Under the pieces are notes generated by a model, which did not search any database, had not been told where the DNA came from, and worked only from the letters and a program-made list of their open reading frames with translations. 64,000 nucleotides of DNA from Enterobacter bugandensis. Its GTDB lineage: Bacteria; Pseudomonadota; Gammaproteobacteria; Enterobacterales; Enterobacteriaceae. The stretch covers positions 2,852,001-2,916,000 of the forward strand of contig NZ_LT992502.1 of assembly GCF_900324475.1 (NCBI RefSeq), given 5' to 3'. Shown here one piece after another: positions 52,264-62,985 of this stretch. The position numbers and the translations under genes were made by a program. Each line of letters opens with the position of its first letter. Position 1 is the stretch's first letter.

Positions 52264-54341
52264 TATTTTCCTCCAATCGTTGCCGTCATGCGGATATGGC
52301 GGTTATCCGACAGCTCCAGATTCGACAGCACAACAAGCTGATTCAGGCTGCGGCGCAGGAAGCGCGACAGCAGCGGACGCAGCGCGTGGTTGACCAGCAG
52401 CACCGGCGGCGCGCCCAGCATCTCCTGACGCGCCAGCGCCTCCTGAGTTTGCTCCAGCAGGCGATCCGCCAGGCCAGGCTCGAGGCCGCCACCACCCTGC
52501 AGGGCCTGCAGCAGCAGGCGTTCAAGCGGCGTATCGAGGCCAATCACCTGGACTTCGCCGGTCCCCGGGAACCACTGCTGGGTGATCGCACGCCCCAGCG
52601 CCACTCGCACCACCGCCGTCAGCTCGTGCGGATCGCTCTGCAGCGGCGCATGCTCGGCAAGGGTTTCCAGGATGGTACGCATATCGCGGATCGGCACTTT
52701 TTCCTCAAGCAGGTTTTGCAGCACCTTGTGCAGCGTAGTTAACGTCAGCACGCCCGGCACCAGGTCTTCCGTCAGCTTCGGCATCTCCTGCGTCACGCGA
52801 TCGAGAAGCTGCTGCGCTTCCTGACGGCCAAACAGCTCGGCCGAGAATTGCCCAATCAGGTGATTAAGGTGGGTTGCCACCACGGTACTGGCTTCGACAA
52901 CCGTATAACCCTGAATTTGCGCCTGCTCTTTCAGCGCGCTTTCAATCCAGATTGCCGCCAGGCCAAAGGCCGGATCGACGGTCTGCTCGCCCGGCAGCGT
53001 GCCTGCTGCAGTGCCAGGGTTAATCGCCAGCCAGCGTCCCGGGTAAGCATCGCCGCTGCCAATTTCAACACCCTTCATCAGAATACGATAGCGCGCAGGC
53101 GGCAGGTCCATATTGTCCTTGATATGCACCACCGGCGGCAGGAAGCCCATGTCCTGGGCGAATTTTTTACGGATGCTGCGGATGCGGCCGAGCAGCTCGC
53201 CATCCTGCTGGAAATCCACCATCGGGATCAGGCGATACCCCACTTCCATTCCCAGGGAATCTTCCAGTTGAACGTCGTTCCAGGTCGCTTCTACGGCCTG
53301 GGTGTTCTCCGGCATTTTCACCGGAACCGGATCCGCAGCTGGCCTGGTCTCACGACCACGCATCCACCAGGCCAGCCCCAGCAGCCCCGCCGTAAACAGC
53401 AGGAACACGAGGTTTGGCATCCCCGGCACCAGGCCGAGCAGCCCGAGCACTGCAGCCGCCAGCAGCATCACGCGCGGGTTACTGAAGAGCTGGCCCACCA
53501 TCTGCTCGCCAACATCCTGATCGGTACTGACGCGGGTCACGATAACGCCTGCCGCAGTGGAGATAACCAGCGCCGGGATCTGTGCGACCAGACCGTCACC
53601 AATGGTCAGCAGCGTATAGCTTTCCGCCGCGTGGCCCATGTCCATCCCGTGCTGCAGTACCCCCACCAGCAGGCCGCCGACCACGTTAATCACCATGATC
53701 AGGATGCCCGCGATGGCATCCCCGCGCACAAACTTACTTGCACCGTCCATGGAGCCGTAGAAGTCCGCTTCCTGGGTCACTTCCGCGCGGCGCTTTTTCG
53801 CTTCATCTTCGGCGATAAGCCCGGCGTTCAGATCGGCGTCGATCGCCATCTGCTTGCCCGGCATCCCGTCCAGCACAAAACGCGCGCCCACTTCCGCAAT
53901 ACGCCCTGCACCTTTGGTGATAACCATAAAGTTGATGATCACGAGGATAACGAACACCACGATACCGATAGCGAAGTTCCCGCCCACCAGGAAGTGGCCG
54001 AAGGCCTCGACCACCTTACCCGCCGCTGCCGCGCCGGTGTGGCCCTCCATCAGGATGATACGCGTGGAGGCCACGTTCAGCGCCAGCCGCAGCAAGGTGG
54101 TAAACAGCAGAATGGTCGGGAACGCGGCGAACTCCAGCGTGCGCTGGGTGAACATCGCCACCAGCAGCACCATAATGGACAGCGCAATATTGAAGGTGAA
54201 AAGCAGATCGAGGATGAACGCCGGGAGCGGCAGTACCATCATCGACAGAATTAACAGGATGAGGATCGGCCCGGCGAGGATCTGCCATTGGGTCGATTTC
54301 AGGTTGCCGGGCAGGCGCAACATTGCCACCAGATTAGCCAT
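52263..54341 (-). CDS. flhA: FlhA, flagellar export gate subunit
   Basis: FlhA is the nonameric export-gate protein of the flagellar type III system. The 692-residue protein has eight membrane helices in the first half, the conserved cytoplasmic FHIPEP loop (about 145-200, here including GRIAEVGARFVLDGMPGKQMAID) and a large soluble domain from about 330 that binds chaperone-subunit complexes. Length equals that of E. coli FlhA. It overlaps flhB by eight bases and flhE by one. Confidence 0.96.
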   Translation of the reverse strand: MANLVAMLRLPGNLKSTQWQILAGPILILLILSMMVLPLPAFILDLLFTFNIALSIMVLLVAMFTQRTLEFAAFPTILLFTTLLRLALNVASTRIILMEGHTGAAAAGKVVEAFGHFLVGGNFAIGIVVFVILVIINFMVITKGAGRIAEVGARFVLDGMPGKQMAIDADLNAGLIAEDEAKKRRAEVTQEADFYGSMDGASKFVRGDAIAGILIMVINVVGGLLVGVLQHGMDMGHAAESYTLLTIGDGLVAQIPALVISTAAGVIVTRVSTDQDVGEQMVGQLFSNPRVMLLAAAVLGLLGLVPGMPNLVFLLFTAGLLGLAWWMRGRETRPAADPVPVKMPENTQAVEATWNDVQLEDSLGMEVGYRLIPMVDFQQDGELLGRIRSIRKKFAQDMGFLPPVVHIKDNMDLPPARYRILMKGVEIGSGDAYPGRWLAINPGTAAGTLPGEQTVDPAFGLAAIWIESALKEQAQIQGYTVVEASTVVATHLNHLIGQFSAELFGRQEAQQLLDRVTQEMPKLTEDLVPGVLTLTTLHKVLQNLLEEKVPIRDMRTILETLAEHAPLQSDPHELTAVVRVALGRAITQQWFPGTGEVQVIGLDTPLERLLLQALQGGGGLEPGLADRLLEQTQEALARQEMLGAPPVLLVNHALRPLLSRFLRRSLNQLVVLSNLELSDNRHIRMTATIGGK

Positions 54342-55482
54342 CAGTGTCCTTCTCGTTCATAAAATCCAGCGCGGCAGGCACCGGAAGGTTCTCAGGTTTG
54401 ACAGGCCGTTGACCGCCGGCCAGACGCCAGCGCTTCAACTGCCATACCCAGGCCAGCACTTCCGCCACCGCGGCGTAGAGTTGACCAGGGATCTGTTGTC
54501 CGATATCCGCGTGGCGGTAAAGAGCTCGCGCCAGCGGAGGCGCTTCCAGGATCGGCACGCGGTTTTCGGTACCAATTTCCCTGATGCGCAATGCAATCAG
54601 CCCCGCCCCTTTTGCCACCACTTTCGGCGCGCTCATTTTGTTTTCGTCATAGCGCAGCGCCACGGAATAGTGCGTCGGGTTGGTAACGATGACGTCCGCC
54701 TTCGGCACATCTTCCATCATGCGGCGACGGGCGGCGGCACGCTGCATCTGCCGGATGCGCCCCTTCACGTGCGGGTCACCTTCCATCTGCTTATATTCGT
54801 CGCGGATGTCCTGACGTGACATTCGCAGTTTCTTGAAGTGGGAATAGAGCTGGAAGATAACGTCAAAACCCACCATCGGAATAATGCTGAGCACCACCAG
54901 CAGCGCGCAAAGCCCAACCAGGTTCAGCGCATTGCTCATCGCGGTGAGGGGCGACTCGCTGATAAGGCGCATCATTTCGGGCCAGTGGTACCAGAGGAAA
55001 AACCCTGCGGAACTGCCCATCAGCACCGATTTGAGAATAGCCTTGAGCAGCTCGGCCCCGGTCTGCGCAGAGAACATTTTCGCAATGCCCGGCAGCGGGT
55101 TCAGTTTTGAAAATTTAGGTTGCAGCGATTTTCCGCTAAAGACCAGCCCGCCCAGCATCACCGGGGAGACCAGCGCCACCAGCACCACGCCGGTAATCAG
55201 GGGCAGTAGCGCAACCATGGCCCCTTTTATCAGTTGAATAATCTGGCTGAGGATCAGATTCGGGTCGTTGACCATGCTGTGGTCAAAACGTAAGCCGGTG
55301 GAGAGCATCCCCGCCAGCTTGCGGGCGAGCGACTCCCCGCCCCACCAGATAATGCACACCCCAACGATCAGGATCAGCAGGGAGGTCAATTCTCGGGATC
55401 GGGGGATCTGCCCTTCCTCACGCGCCTTTTCTAGTCGGTGGGGTGTGGGGGCTTCCGTTTTGTCGTCGTTCTCTTCTGCCAC
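54334..55482 (-). CDS. flhB: FlhB, flagellar export switch protein
   Basis: FlhB controls the change of export substrate from rod/hook to filament type. The 382-residue protein has four membrane helices and the cytoplasmic autocleavage site NPTH (in VIVTNPTHYSVALRY, Asn near 269). Length equals that of E. coli FlhB. It starts the flhB-flhA-flhE unit; two hairpins lie between cheZ and flhB, so this unit has its own promoter, in E. coli FlhDC-dependent. Confidence 0.96.
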   Translation of the reverse strand: MAEENDDKTEAPTPHRLEKAREEGQIPRSRELTSLLILIVGVCIIWWGGESLARKLAGMLSTGLRFDHSMVNDPNLILSQIIQLIKGAMVALLPLITGVVLVALVSPVMLGGLVFSGKSLQPKFSKLNPLPGIAKMFSAQTGAELLKAILKSVLMGSSAGFFLWYHWPEMMRLISESPLTAMSNALNLVGLCALLVVLSIIPMVGFDVIFQLYSHFKKLRMSRQDIRDEYKQMEGDPHVKGRIRQMQRAAARRRMMEDVPKADVIVTNPTHYSVALRYDENKMSAPKVVAKGAGLIALRIREIGTENRVPILEAPPLARALYRHADIGQQIPGQLYAAVAEVLAWVWQLKRWRLAGGQRPVKPENLPVPAALDFMNEKDTDG

Positions 55483-55547
55483 AGTGCATGCTCAGCCCAT
55501 TACGTCACGGGTATCATGCCAGCGCAGCGGAAATCCAATGGCGGGAA

Positions 55548-55567
55548 AAGCCCGTTTATTCGGGCTC
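55548..55567 (-). terminator. Hairpin between cheZ and flhB
   Basis: AGCCCG (55549-55554) pairs with CGGGCT (55561-55566) around TTTATT. On the minus strand it is followed by TTTTCCC, a modest terminator for the tar-cheZ operon. Confidence 0.55.
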
Positions 55568-55589
55568 TTTTCGGTGATTTTGTCGTAAA

Positions 55590-55621
55590 CCGCCTCAGGC
55601 GGCGTAACCCCCCTGAGGCGG
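55590..55621 (-). terminator. Strong hairpin after cheZ
   Basis: Ten-base arms CCGCCTCAGG and CCTGAGGCGG lie ten bases after the cheZ stop. The T-run on the minus strand is weak (TTTACGAC), so it may act together with the next hairpin or as a 3'-end stabiliser. Confidence 0.55.
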
Positions 55622-55630
55622 AATGGATAA

Positions 55631-56275
55631 TCAGAAGCCGAGGCTGTCCAGCAGGTCGTCCACCTGATCCTGGCTTGCCACGACGCCCGCCTTGCTGGCG
55701 TCGAGCTGTGGGCCATTGAGCAGGCTTTCGTTCTCGCGTTTTGGACGGGCAGCCGGTTCCGGGATGTTCTCCAGCAGCACCATCAGCAGCTGGCGCTCAA
55801 TCTCCTGAATCACATCCATCATGCGCTTGATCACCTGACCGGTCAGATCCTGGAAATCCTGCGCCATCATAATGTCCAGCAGCTGGGCGTTGGTGAAGCT
55901 GGTGTGGCCCGGCACATCCCCCAGGAACTGACGGGTGTCGGTCACCAGTTCGCGGGCATCCGCCAGCTCGATGGGGTTCTCAAACCACTCATCCCAGCGT
56001 TGGGTCAGGGCTTTCGCGCCCTTTTCCATCGCATCCTGATGCGGCTGTGAGGCTTCAACGCTGTTCAGCGCACGCTCAGCTGCCTGAGCGGTCATCTGCA
56101 CAACGTAGTCCAGACGGTCGCGGGCGTCCGGGATCGCTTCCGCCGCTTCGGCAATGGCCTGATCCAGCCCCAGTTCACGCAGGCTGTCACGCAGCATGCG
56201 CGTCAGGCTGCCGATGCGGACGATGATGTCGCTCGGCGAGTGTTCTTCAACGGGTTTCATTGCAGGTTGCATCAT
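55631..56275 (-). CDS. cheZ: CheZ, CheY-phosphate phosphatase
   Basis: CheZ dephosphorylates CheY-P and so resets the flagellar motor signal. The 214-residue protein is a long four-helix hairpin dimer with the catalytic Gln147 and Asp143 ([11 protein letters not shown]) and the C-terminal CheY-binding helix ([13 protein letters not shown]). ATG 56275 (MMQPAMKP) gives the E. coli length; a GTG three codons earlier is in frame. It starts ten bases after cheY. Confidence 0.96.
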   Translation of the reverse strand: MMQPAMKPVEEHSPSDIIVRIGSLTRMLRDSLRELGLDQAIAEAAEAIPDARDRLDYVVQMTAQAAERALNSVEASQPHQDAMEKGAKALTQRWDEWFENPIELADARELVTDTRQFLGDVPGHTSFTNAQLLDIMMAQDFQDLTGQVIKRMMDVIQEIERQLLMVLLENIPEPAARPKRENESLLNGPQLDASKAGVVASQDQVDDLLDSLGF

Positions 56276-56285
56276 CACCAACACC

Positions 56286-57738
<1,453 letters not shown>

Positions 57739-57742
<4 letters not shown>

Positions 57743-58605
57743 GCTTTTTCCTTACTCAGCGCATATACCGTTTGCCCACGCAGGCTAAACTCACGCGCGA
57801 GGTTGCTGAAGTTTTCCGAGTGCCCGGCAAACAGTAAACCGTCAGGCTTGAGCAACGGAACAAACCGACGCAGAATGTCCTGTTGCGTCGTTTTATCAAA
57901 ATAGATCATGACGTTACGGCAAAAAATGGCGTCGAAAGGCCCCGGCACGTTGTACTGCTTATCGAGCAGGTTAACGGGCGCGAATTCGACGCAGTTCGCC
58001 AGCTCCTGGCGTACGCGAACCAGGCCTTCATGCGGCCCCGTACCGCGCATGAAGTAACGCTGCAGCTGCTGCGGCGACAGCGTTTTCAGCTCGTCCTGGC
58101 GATACACGCCGTTGCGCGCTTTCTCCAGCACCTCGGTGTCGATATCGCTGGCGTAGACTTTCCAGCGTCCCGGCGCCATCCCCAGCGTGTCTGCAAGGGT
58201 GATCGCCAGCGAGTACGGCTCTTCGCCCGTTGAGGCGGCCGCACTCCATACGCGATACTCCCCGGTGCGACGGCGCGCATGCTCGGCCAGAACCGGAAAG
58301 TGGTGGGCTTCACGGAAAAAGGCCGTCAGGTTGGTCGTGAGTGAGTTAATAAAAGCCTGCCACTCCGCGCTGTTCTGGTTCGCTTCGAGCATGCTCAGAT
58401 AGCGGCCAAAATCATCCAGCCCCAGCGTACGCAAGCGCCGCACCAGTCGGTTGTAGACCATGTCCCGCTTATGATCCGCAAGCACGATCCCCGCACGCTG
58501 GTAGATTAACTGACATATCCGACGAAAATGCGCGTCGGACAGCGCGAGGCGCTGTGTCATCTGCAACAATAATGACGTTTGCCCAGGGGGCATTGGTGAT
58601 GTCAT
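57739..58605 (-). CDS. cheR: CheR, chemoreceptor methyltransferase
   Basis: CheR methylates glutamates of the receptors with SAM. The 288-residue protein has an N-terminal helical domain, the SAM-binding domain ([16 protein letters not shown], about 124-139) and the beta-subdomain that holds the NWETF tail of Tar. It is two residues longer than E. coli CheR. It is placed between tap and cheB, as in E. coli. Confidence 0.96.
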
Positions 58606-58624
58606 AGCGCCTTCTTAATTACAT

Positions 58625-60226
58625 TCAGGATACAACTGGCACGGCCTGTGACCGCCCGACTTCTGTTACTGCTTCAACGTGCTCTTTCACATTAAATACC
58701 GCGACCAGCCCGGTGAGACGATCCGCCTGGCTGGCCAGCTGATCGGTTGCCGCTGCCGCTTCCTCAACTAACGAGGCATTCTGTTGCGTCACCTGATCCA
58801 TCTGGCTGACGGCCTGAGCAACCTGCTCTATCCCGCGACGCTGTTCGTCCGACGCCGAGGCAATTTCGCCCATGATGTCGTTAACCCGCGTCACGGAGGT
58901 GACGATCTCGTGCATGGTATGCGCCGCCGTATCCACCAGGGCAGACCCCTGCTGGACGCGAGAGACAGACTCTTCAATGAGGGACTTAATCTCTTTCGCC
59001 GCGTTGGCGCTGCGGCTCGCCAGGTTTCGCACTTCACCTGCCACCACCGCAAACCCACGTCCCTGCTCGCCGGCGCGCGCCGCTTCCACGGCGGCGTTCA
59101 GCGCCAGGATGTTGGTCTGAAACGCAATACCGTCAATCACGCTGATGATGTCGCCGATCTTCTGCGAGCTGGCGGCAATCTCCTGCATGGTGCTGGCCAC
59201 GTGAGAGGCCTGATCGCCCCCTCTCTTCGCCGTCAGCGCCGCCTGTTTTGACAGGTCAGACGCCTGGCGCGCGTTATCGGCGTTCTGGCTTACCGTCGCG
59301 GTCAGCTGTTCCATACTGGCCGCCGTCTGCGCCAGCGACGCCGCCTGCTGCTCGGTGCGGGACGAGAGGTCGTTATTCCCCGCCGCAATCTCTGAGATCC
59401 CCGTATGCATGGCGTAACTGCCCTGACGCACGTCGGATACCGTTTCCCGCAGCGACCCCTGCATGGCCTTCAGGCTGGCAAAGATCGCCGAAATTTCGTT
59501 TTTGCCAAACACCGCCACCGGACGCGCCAGATCCCCCTTCGCAATACTGTCGAAGTGGCTGCTGATAATCGCCAGCGGCTGCACAATCATTCTGCGCGCC
59601 CAGAGCAGCGCCCCGCCGGTCAGCAGCCCCGCCAGAATCACAACGACGGCAAAGATAACGCCGGACATGTGATAGCTGGTGCGGCTTGCTTCACCGGCGC
59701 GCAGAACAGACTGATTGATATCCTGCTGCCATGCGTCAAAGCTGCCGTCAAACGCCGCCTGAGACGCCTGGACCGGAGCGGTCATGAAGTCCGAAAGCTG
59801 GTTGTTCTCAAGCCAGGTCGCCTGGTGGTCCAGATCGCTGTACCACTGCTCAAAGTTCTTTTTCATGGCCGCCTTCAGCGCTTTCTCTTTCTCGCCGTCG
59901 GCCGCCTGCGCCGTGAAGGCCTTAAACTGTGCGTCTGCCTGCTTCAGGCTGTCGCGCGCCATTGCCATCAGCGCCTTAATGTCATCCGGCGGATAGCTGA
60001 GCGCGGTTAAGGTTCCTGCCTTGTTCAGCGCAGTGCTTGCCTGCAACAGCACGGCACGCGTTTGTGCCAGTGCGGAGCGCTGTTGATTACTCGCCTCAAC
60101 GTCCTGCAAATTCTGATAGCCATCGCGAAACGCCCAAAAAGACAACCCGTTACTGCCAACCTGCAACACACCGCAAAGGATCAGAATCAAAAACAGTGTG
60201 GTCGAGATACGAATACGATTTAACAT
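58625..60226 (-). CDS. tap: Tap, methyl-accepting chemotaxis protein (dipeptide/pyrimidine type)
   Basis: Tap is a chemoreceptor that in E. coli senses dipeptides via DppA and also pyrimidines. The 533-residue protein has an N-terminal membrane helix (about 6-30), a four-helix periplasmic domain, a second membrane helix (about 190-213), a HAMP domain and the signalling hairpin with its conserved tip ([20 protein letters not shown]). As in E. coli it lacks the C-terminal NWETF tether. ATG 60226 (MLNRIRIS) gives the E. coli length. Confidence 0.94.
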   Translation of the reverse strand: MLNRIRISTTLFLILILCGVLQVGSNGLSFWAFRDGYQNLQDVEASNQQRSALAQTRAVLLQASTALNKAGTLTALSYPPDDIKALMAMARDSLKQADAQFKAFTAQAADGEKEKALKAAMKKNFEQWYSDLDHQATWLENNQLSDFMTAPVQASQAAFDGSFDAWQQDINQSVLRAGEASRTSYHMSGVIFAVVVILAGLLTGGALLWARRMIVQPLAIISSHFDSIAKGDLARPVAVFGKNEISAIFASLKAMQGSLRETVSDVRQGSYAMHTGISEIAAGNNDLSSRTEQQAASLAQTAASMEQLTATVSQNADNARQASDLSKQAALTAKRGGDQASHVASTMQEIAASSQKIGDIISVIDGIAFQTNILALNAAVEAARAGEQGRGFAVVAGEVRNLASRSANAAKEIKSLIEESVSRVQQGSALVDTAAHTMHEIVTSVTRVNDIMGEIASASDEQRRGIEQVAQAVSQMDQVTQQNASLVEEAAAATDQLASQADRLTGLVAVFNVKEHVEAVTEVGRSQAVPVVS

Positions 60227-60270
60227 CCACGCTCCCATCAAGCGGCAAGCAGCCGCGGTTTAATTGTCAG

Positions 60271-61938
60271 TCAAAATGTTTCCCAGTTTTCATCTTGTCC
60301 GGTCGTTGCAGCACGCGTGCGGGTGACCGCCGTGTCGGCGGCTGGCGCGCGGTACGTAGCTTGCGCAGTGACCGTATTTCCAGCGAGTGAAGCGAGACGA
60401 AACGCCGAGACGGCCATCTTCAGACGGCTCGCCTGGTCTTCCAGCGCAGCGGCCGCCGCAGCGGACTCCTGCACCAGCGCGGCGTTTTGCTGTGTCACGC
60501 GGTCCATTTCCGATACCGCCAGGGCAACCTGGTCGATACCACGACTCTGCTCATCGGACGCAGAGGCGATTTCCCCCATGATGTCCGTCACGCGGGTAAC
60601 GGCATTCACGATGTCATTCATGGTCTCCCCGGCACTCTCCACCAGCACGGAGCCGGTATCCACGCGGGAGACGGAGTCTTCAATCAGGGATTTAATCTCT
60701 TTTGCCGCGTTGGCGCTGCGGCTGGCAAGGTTGCGCACTTCCCCGGCCACCACCGCAAACCCGCGACCCTGTTCGCCCGCGCGCGCTGCTTCCACGGCGG
60801 CGTTGAGCGCGAGGATGTTGGTCTGGAAGGCAATGCCGTCGATGACGCTGATGATGTCGGCGATTTTCTTCGAGCTGTCGGCGATTTCGTGCATGGTTTT
60901 CACCACGCCATCCACCACGCGACCGCCGCGCTGCGCGGTTTCGGAGGCGCTTTCCGCCAGCTGAGACGCCTGGCGGGCGTTATCGGCGTTCTGCTTCACG
61001 GTTGCGGTGAGCTGCTCCATGCTGGCGGCCGTCTCTTCCAGCGCCGACGCCTGCTGCTCGGTACGAGATGAGAGATCGTTATTCCCCATCGCGATTTCGC
61101 TGGTGCCGGTATAGATCGCCTCGGATCCGTTACGCACGTTGGCGACGGTCTCGATCAATGAACGCTGCATGTGGTCGACGCTGTTGGCCAGCTCGGTGAT
61201 CTCGTTACGTCCGGAAACGGTCAGCGTTTTGGTCAGATCGCCAGAGGCAATCTCGCGAATATGGGCAATCACGCGGCCGAGAGGGTTCAGCAGGATGTGG
61301 CGAATGCCGTACCACACAGCGAACAGCACAATGACCAGCGCCAGGGCCAATACCGCCATCTGCCATTTCGCAAAGCGGTAGTCATTCTGGCTTTCAGTAA
61401 AGGCCGAGTGATACAGATCGCCGCTGGCCTTCGCGTATTCCCCCAGCGCCGCGCCGAGTGCGTTTTGCATCCCCTGCGTCGGCTGTGCGAAGTAGGCATC
61501 CATGTTGCCGCTCTCAAGGAACTGGATCAGCTCCGTCAGCCCGGCATAGTAGGCGCTGTATTTTTCATCAATGTTCTGGCTCACCTGCGCCATAGCAGGC
61601 TGCGGTGCGATTTGCCTGAAGGCGGCGTAGTGTTTAGCCGCGTCGGCCAGCGTGGCCCGGGCATTTTTTAGCAGATCGGTTTTCGCGCTGCTCTGCTGAT
61701 TGTTCGGATCCATCATCATGCGCGCGGACGAGCGGCTCAGGTTGATGCGCGTTTGCAGCATCAGATCCCACGTCGACGTGAGCTCACTCTGCTGCAGGCG
61801 GAGATCGTTCGAGGCGGCGAAGCTGTCCTGGTTCTGTTTTAACGACGAGAAAAAAAGCCCGCCGGAGATAAGCTGAAGTAGTGCGAAAATGACCAGCACC
61901 ATCATTAGCATTGTGACAACGCGGATACGGTTCAACAT
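60271..61938 (-). CDS. tar: Tar, aspartate chemoreceptor
   Basis: Tar senses aspartate (and maltose through MalE in E. coli). The 555-residue protein has two membrane helices (about 7-30 and 189-212), HAMP, the methylation helices and the C-terminal NWETF tether for CheR and CheB. All main aspartate-pocket residues are present at E. coli positions: Arg64, Ser68, Arg69, Arg73, Tyr149, Gln152 and Thr154. ATG 61938 gives the family length. It is first in tar-tap-cheRBYZ and has its own sigma-28 promoter. Confidence 0.95.
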   Translation of the reverse strand: MLNRIRVVTMLMMVLVIFALLQLISGGLFFSSLKQNQDSFAASNDLRLQQSELTSTWDLMLQTRINLSRSSARMMMDPNNQQSSAKTDLLKNARATLADAAKHYAAFRQIAPQPAMAQVSQNIDEKYSAYYAGLTELIQFLESGNMDAYFAQPTQGMQNALGAALGEYAKASGDLYHSAFTESQNDYRFAKWQMAVLALALVIVLFAVWYGIRHILLNPLGRVIAHIREIASGDLTKTLTVSGRNEITELANSVDHMQRSLIETVANVRNGSEAIYTGTSEIAMGNNDLSSRTEQQASALEETAASMEQLTATVKQNADNARQASQLAESASETAQRGGRVVDGVVKTMHEIADSSKKIADIISVIDGIAFQTNILALNAAVEAARAGEQGRGFAVVAGEVRNLASRSANAAKEIKSLIEDSVSRVDTGSVLVESAGETMNDIVNAVTRVTDIMGEIASASDEQSRGIDQVALAVSEMDRVTQQNAALVQESAAAAAALEDQASRLKMAVSAFRLASLAGNTVTAQATYRAPAADTAVTRTRAATTGQDENWETF

Positions 61939-61969
61939 ACAACACCTTCTCATAGATTTATTAACGGTG

Positions 61970-61996
61970 TTATCGGCACAGGCCACAGGAACTTTA
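61970..61996 (-). promoter_or_regulatory. Sigma-28 (FliA) promoter of the tar-tap-cheRBYZ operon
   Basis: On the minus strand TAAA (61996-61993), 15 bases, then GCCGATAA (61977-61970) match the FliA consensus at every position. It lies 32 bases before the tar start, in the 84-base gap between the Csu-type gene and tar. Confidence 0.95.
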
Positions 61997-62022
61997 CATT
62001 TGCGAAAGGGAAAAGCGCGGGG

Positions 62023-62985
62023 TTAAAACGCGACGTCAACAATCAGCGTATCGGTGTAGGTACCGGCGGGTGGCGTGGCCTGATTCGTCAGGACTTTGGC
62101 GGTGTAGTTATAGGTACGCAGCAGGCCGTCGGCGCTGACCAGCGAGGAGGTCGCGCTGGTCCAGCGTTCGCTGCCGCTGCTGCCCCAGCGGTTAGTGGTG
62201 GCTTCTTTATAGATGTCATAACTCAGGTAGTTACTGCCGCTCACCATCCGGCGCACGTTATTCAGCGCGTTGGCACCATTGTTAATCCCGATGGTATAGG
62301 TACTGCCTTTGGTACAGGTGACGGCAATCGCCTGCGAGACCGTGGGGAAATTTTGCACCAGCGGCGCACTGCTAAAGTTGACGTCCGGCGTGGTCATGGC
62401 GCTGCAGTCGTTGGTGACGGTCAGGTTAAGCAGAATACTGGTCGTCGCGGTTCCCGTTTGATTGATGGTGCAAATACCGAGCGCCCCCACGGAACAGACG
62501 CTGTAGTTAACGCTGAAGGTTAACTGCACCTGATACGGCCCGGCAGAGACGTTTTGTCCGGCGACGGTGCGGAAATAGAGCGGAATGTTGTACTGCTTTG
62601 ACCCGAGCAATCCCAGCAAGGTATTTCCGCTCCAGGTATACGATTTACTTATCTGTACCTCACTGCTGCTCGCGCAACCCGAAAGTCCACACAGCCGGGT
62701 GGGGATCACGTCCGTGATGGCGGCATTATCGGTGCGTTTCAGGGTCGCACGACTGTTGGCCGATATCGTTGCTGCGGTGTAGTTCAGCGTCACCGAGTCG
62801 TTCGTCAGCAGGTTGAGTATCGCATCACACGCTACCACCAGCGTGCCGGTGGTCTCCACCTCCCCGGAGCCGCTCAGCGCAAACGACGTGACGCTGCCGA
62901 ACGACGCATTGACCGTGCTGACGGTACAGGCCGCCCAGCTGCCGCCGGAGAGCAGCAGCAGGAGCAACATCACCCAGCGCTTCAT
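62023..62985 (-). CDS. Csu-type pilus tip protein with two spore-coat-U domains (CsuE-like)
   Basis: This 320-residue secreted protein has a signal peptide (about 1-18, ending GGSWA) and two spore coat protein U domains (about 19-160 and 180-320), each with paired cysteines. The C-terminal end VDVAF is typical of donor-strand subunits. Two-domain proteins of this kind cap Csu/archaic chaperone-usher pili, which drive attachment to abiotic surfaces and biofilm. Its start overlaps the usher stop by four bases. It lies at the tar end of the operon, whose upstream genes are outside the window. Confidence 0.83.
   Translation of the reverse strand: MKRWVMLLLLLLSGGSWAACTVSTVNASFGSVTSFALSGSGEVETTGTLVVACDAILNLLTNDSVTLNYTAATISANSRATLKRTDNAAITDVIPTRLCGLSGCASSSEVQISKSYTWSGNTLLGLLGSKQYNIPLYFRTVAGQNVSAGPYQVQLTFSVNYSVCSVGALGICTINQTGTATTSILLNLTVTNDCSAMTTPDVNFSSAPLVQNFPTVSQAIAVTCTKGSTYTIGINNGANALNNVRRMVSGSNYLSYDIYKEATTNRWGSSGSERWTSATSSLVSADGLLRTYNYTAKVLTNQATPPAGTYTDTLIVDVAF

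Noticed and set aside
52848..54254. Open frame of about 468 codons antisense to flhA
   Set aside because: It is rich in His, Gln and Arg and shows no recognisable domain, which is typical of an antisense shadow of a high-GC gene.
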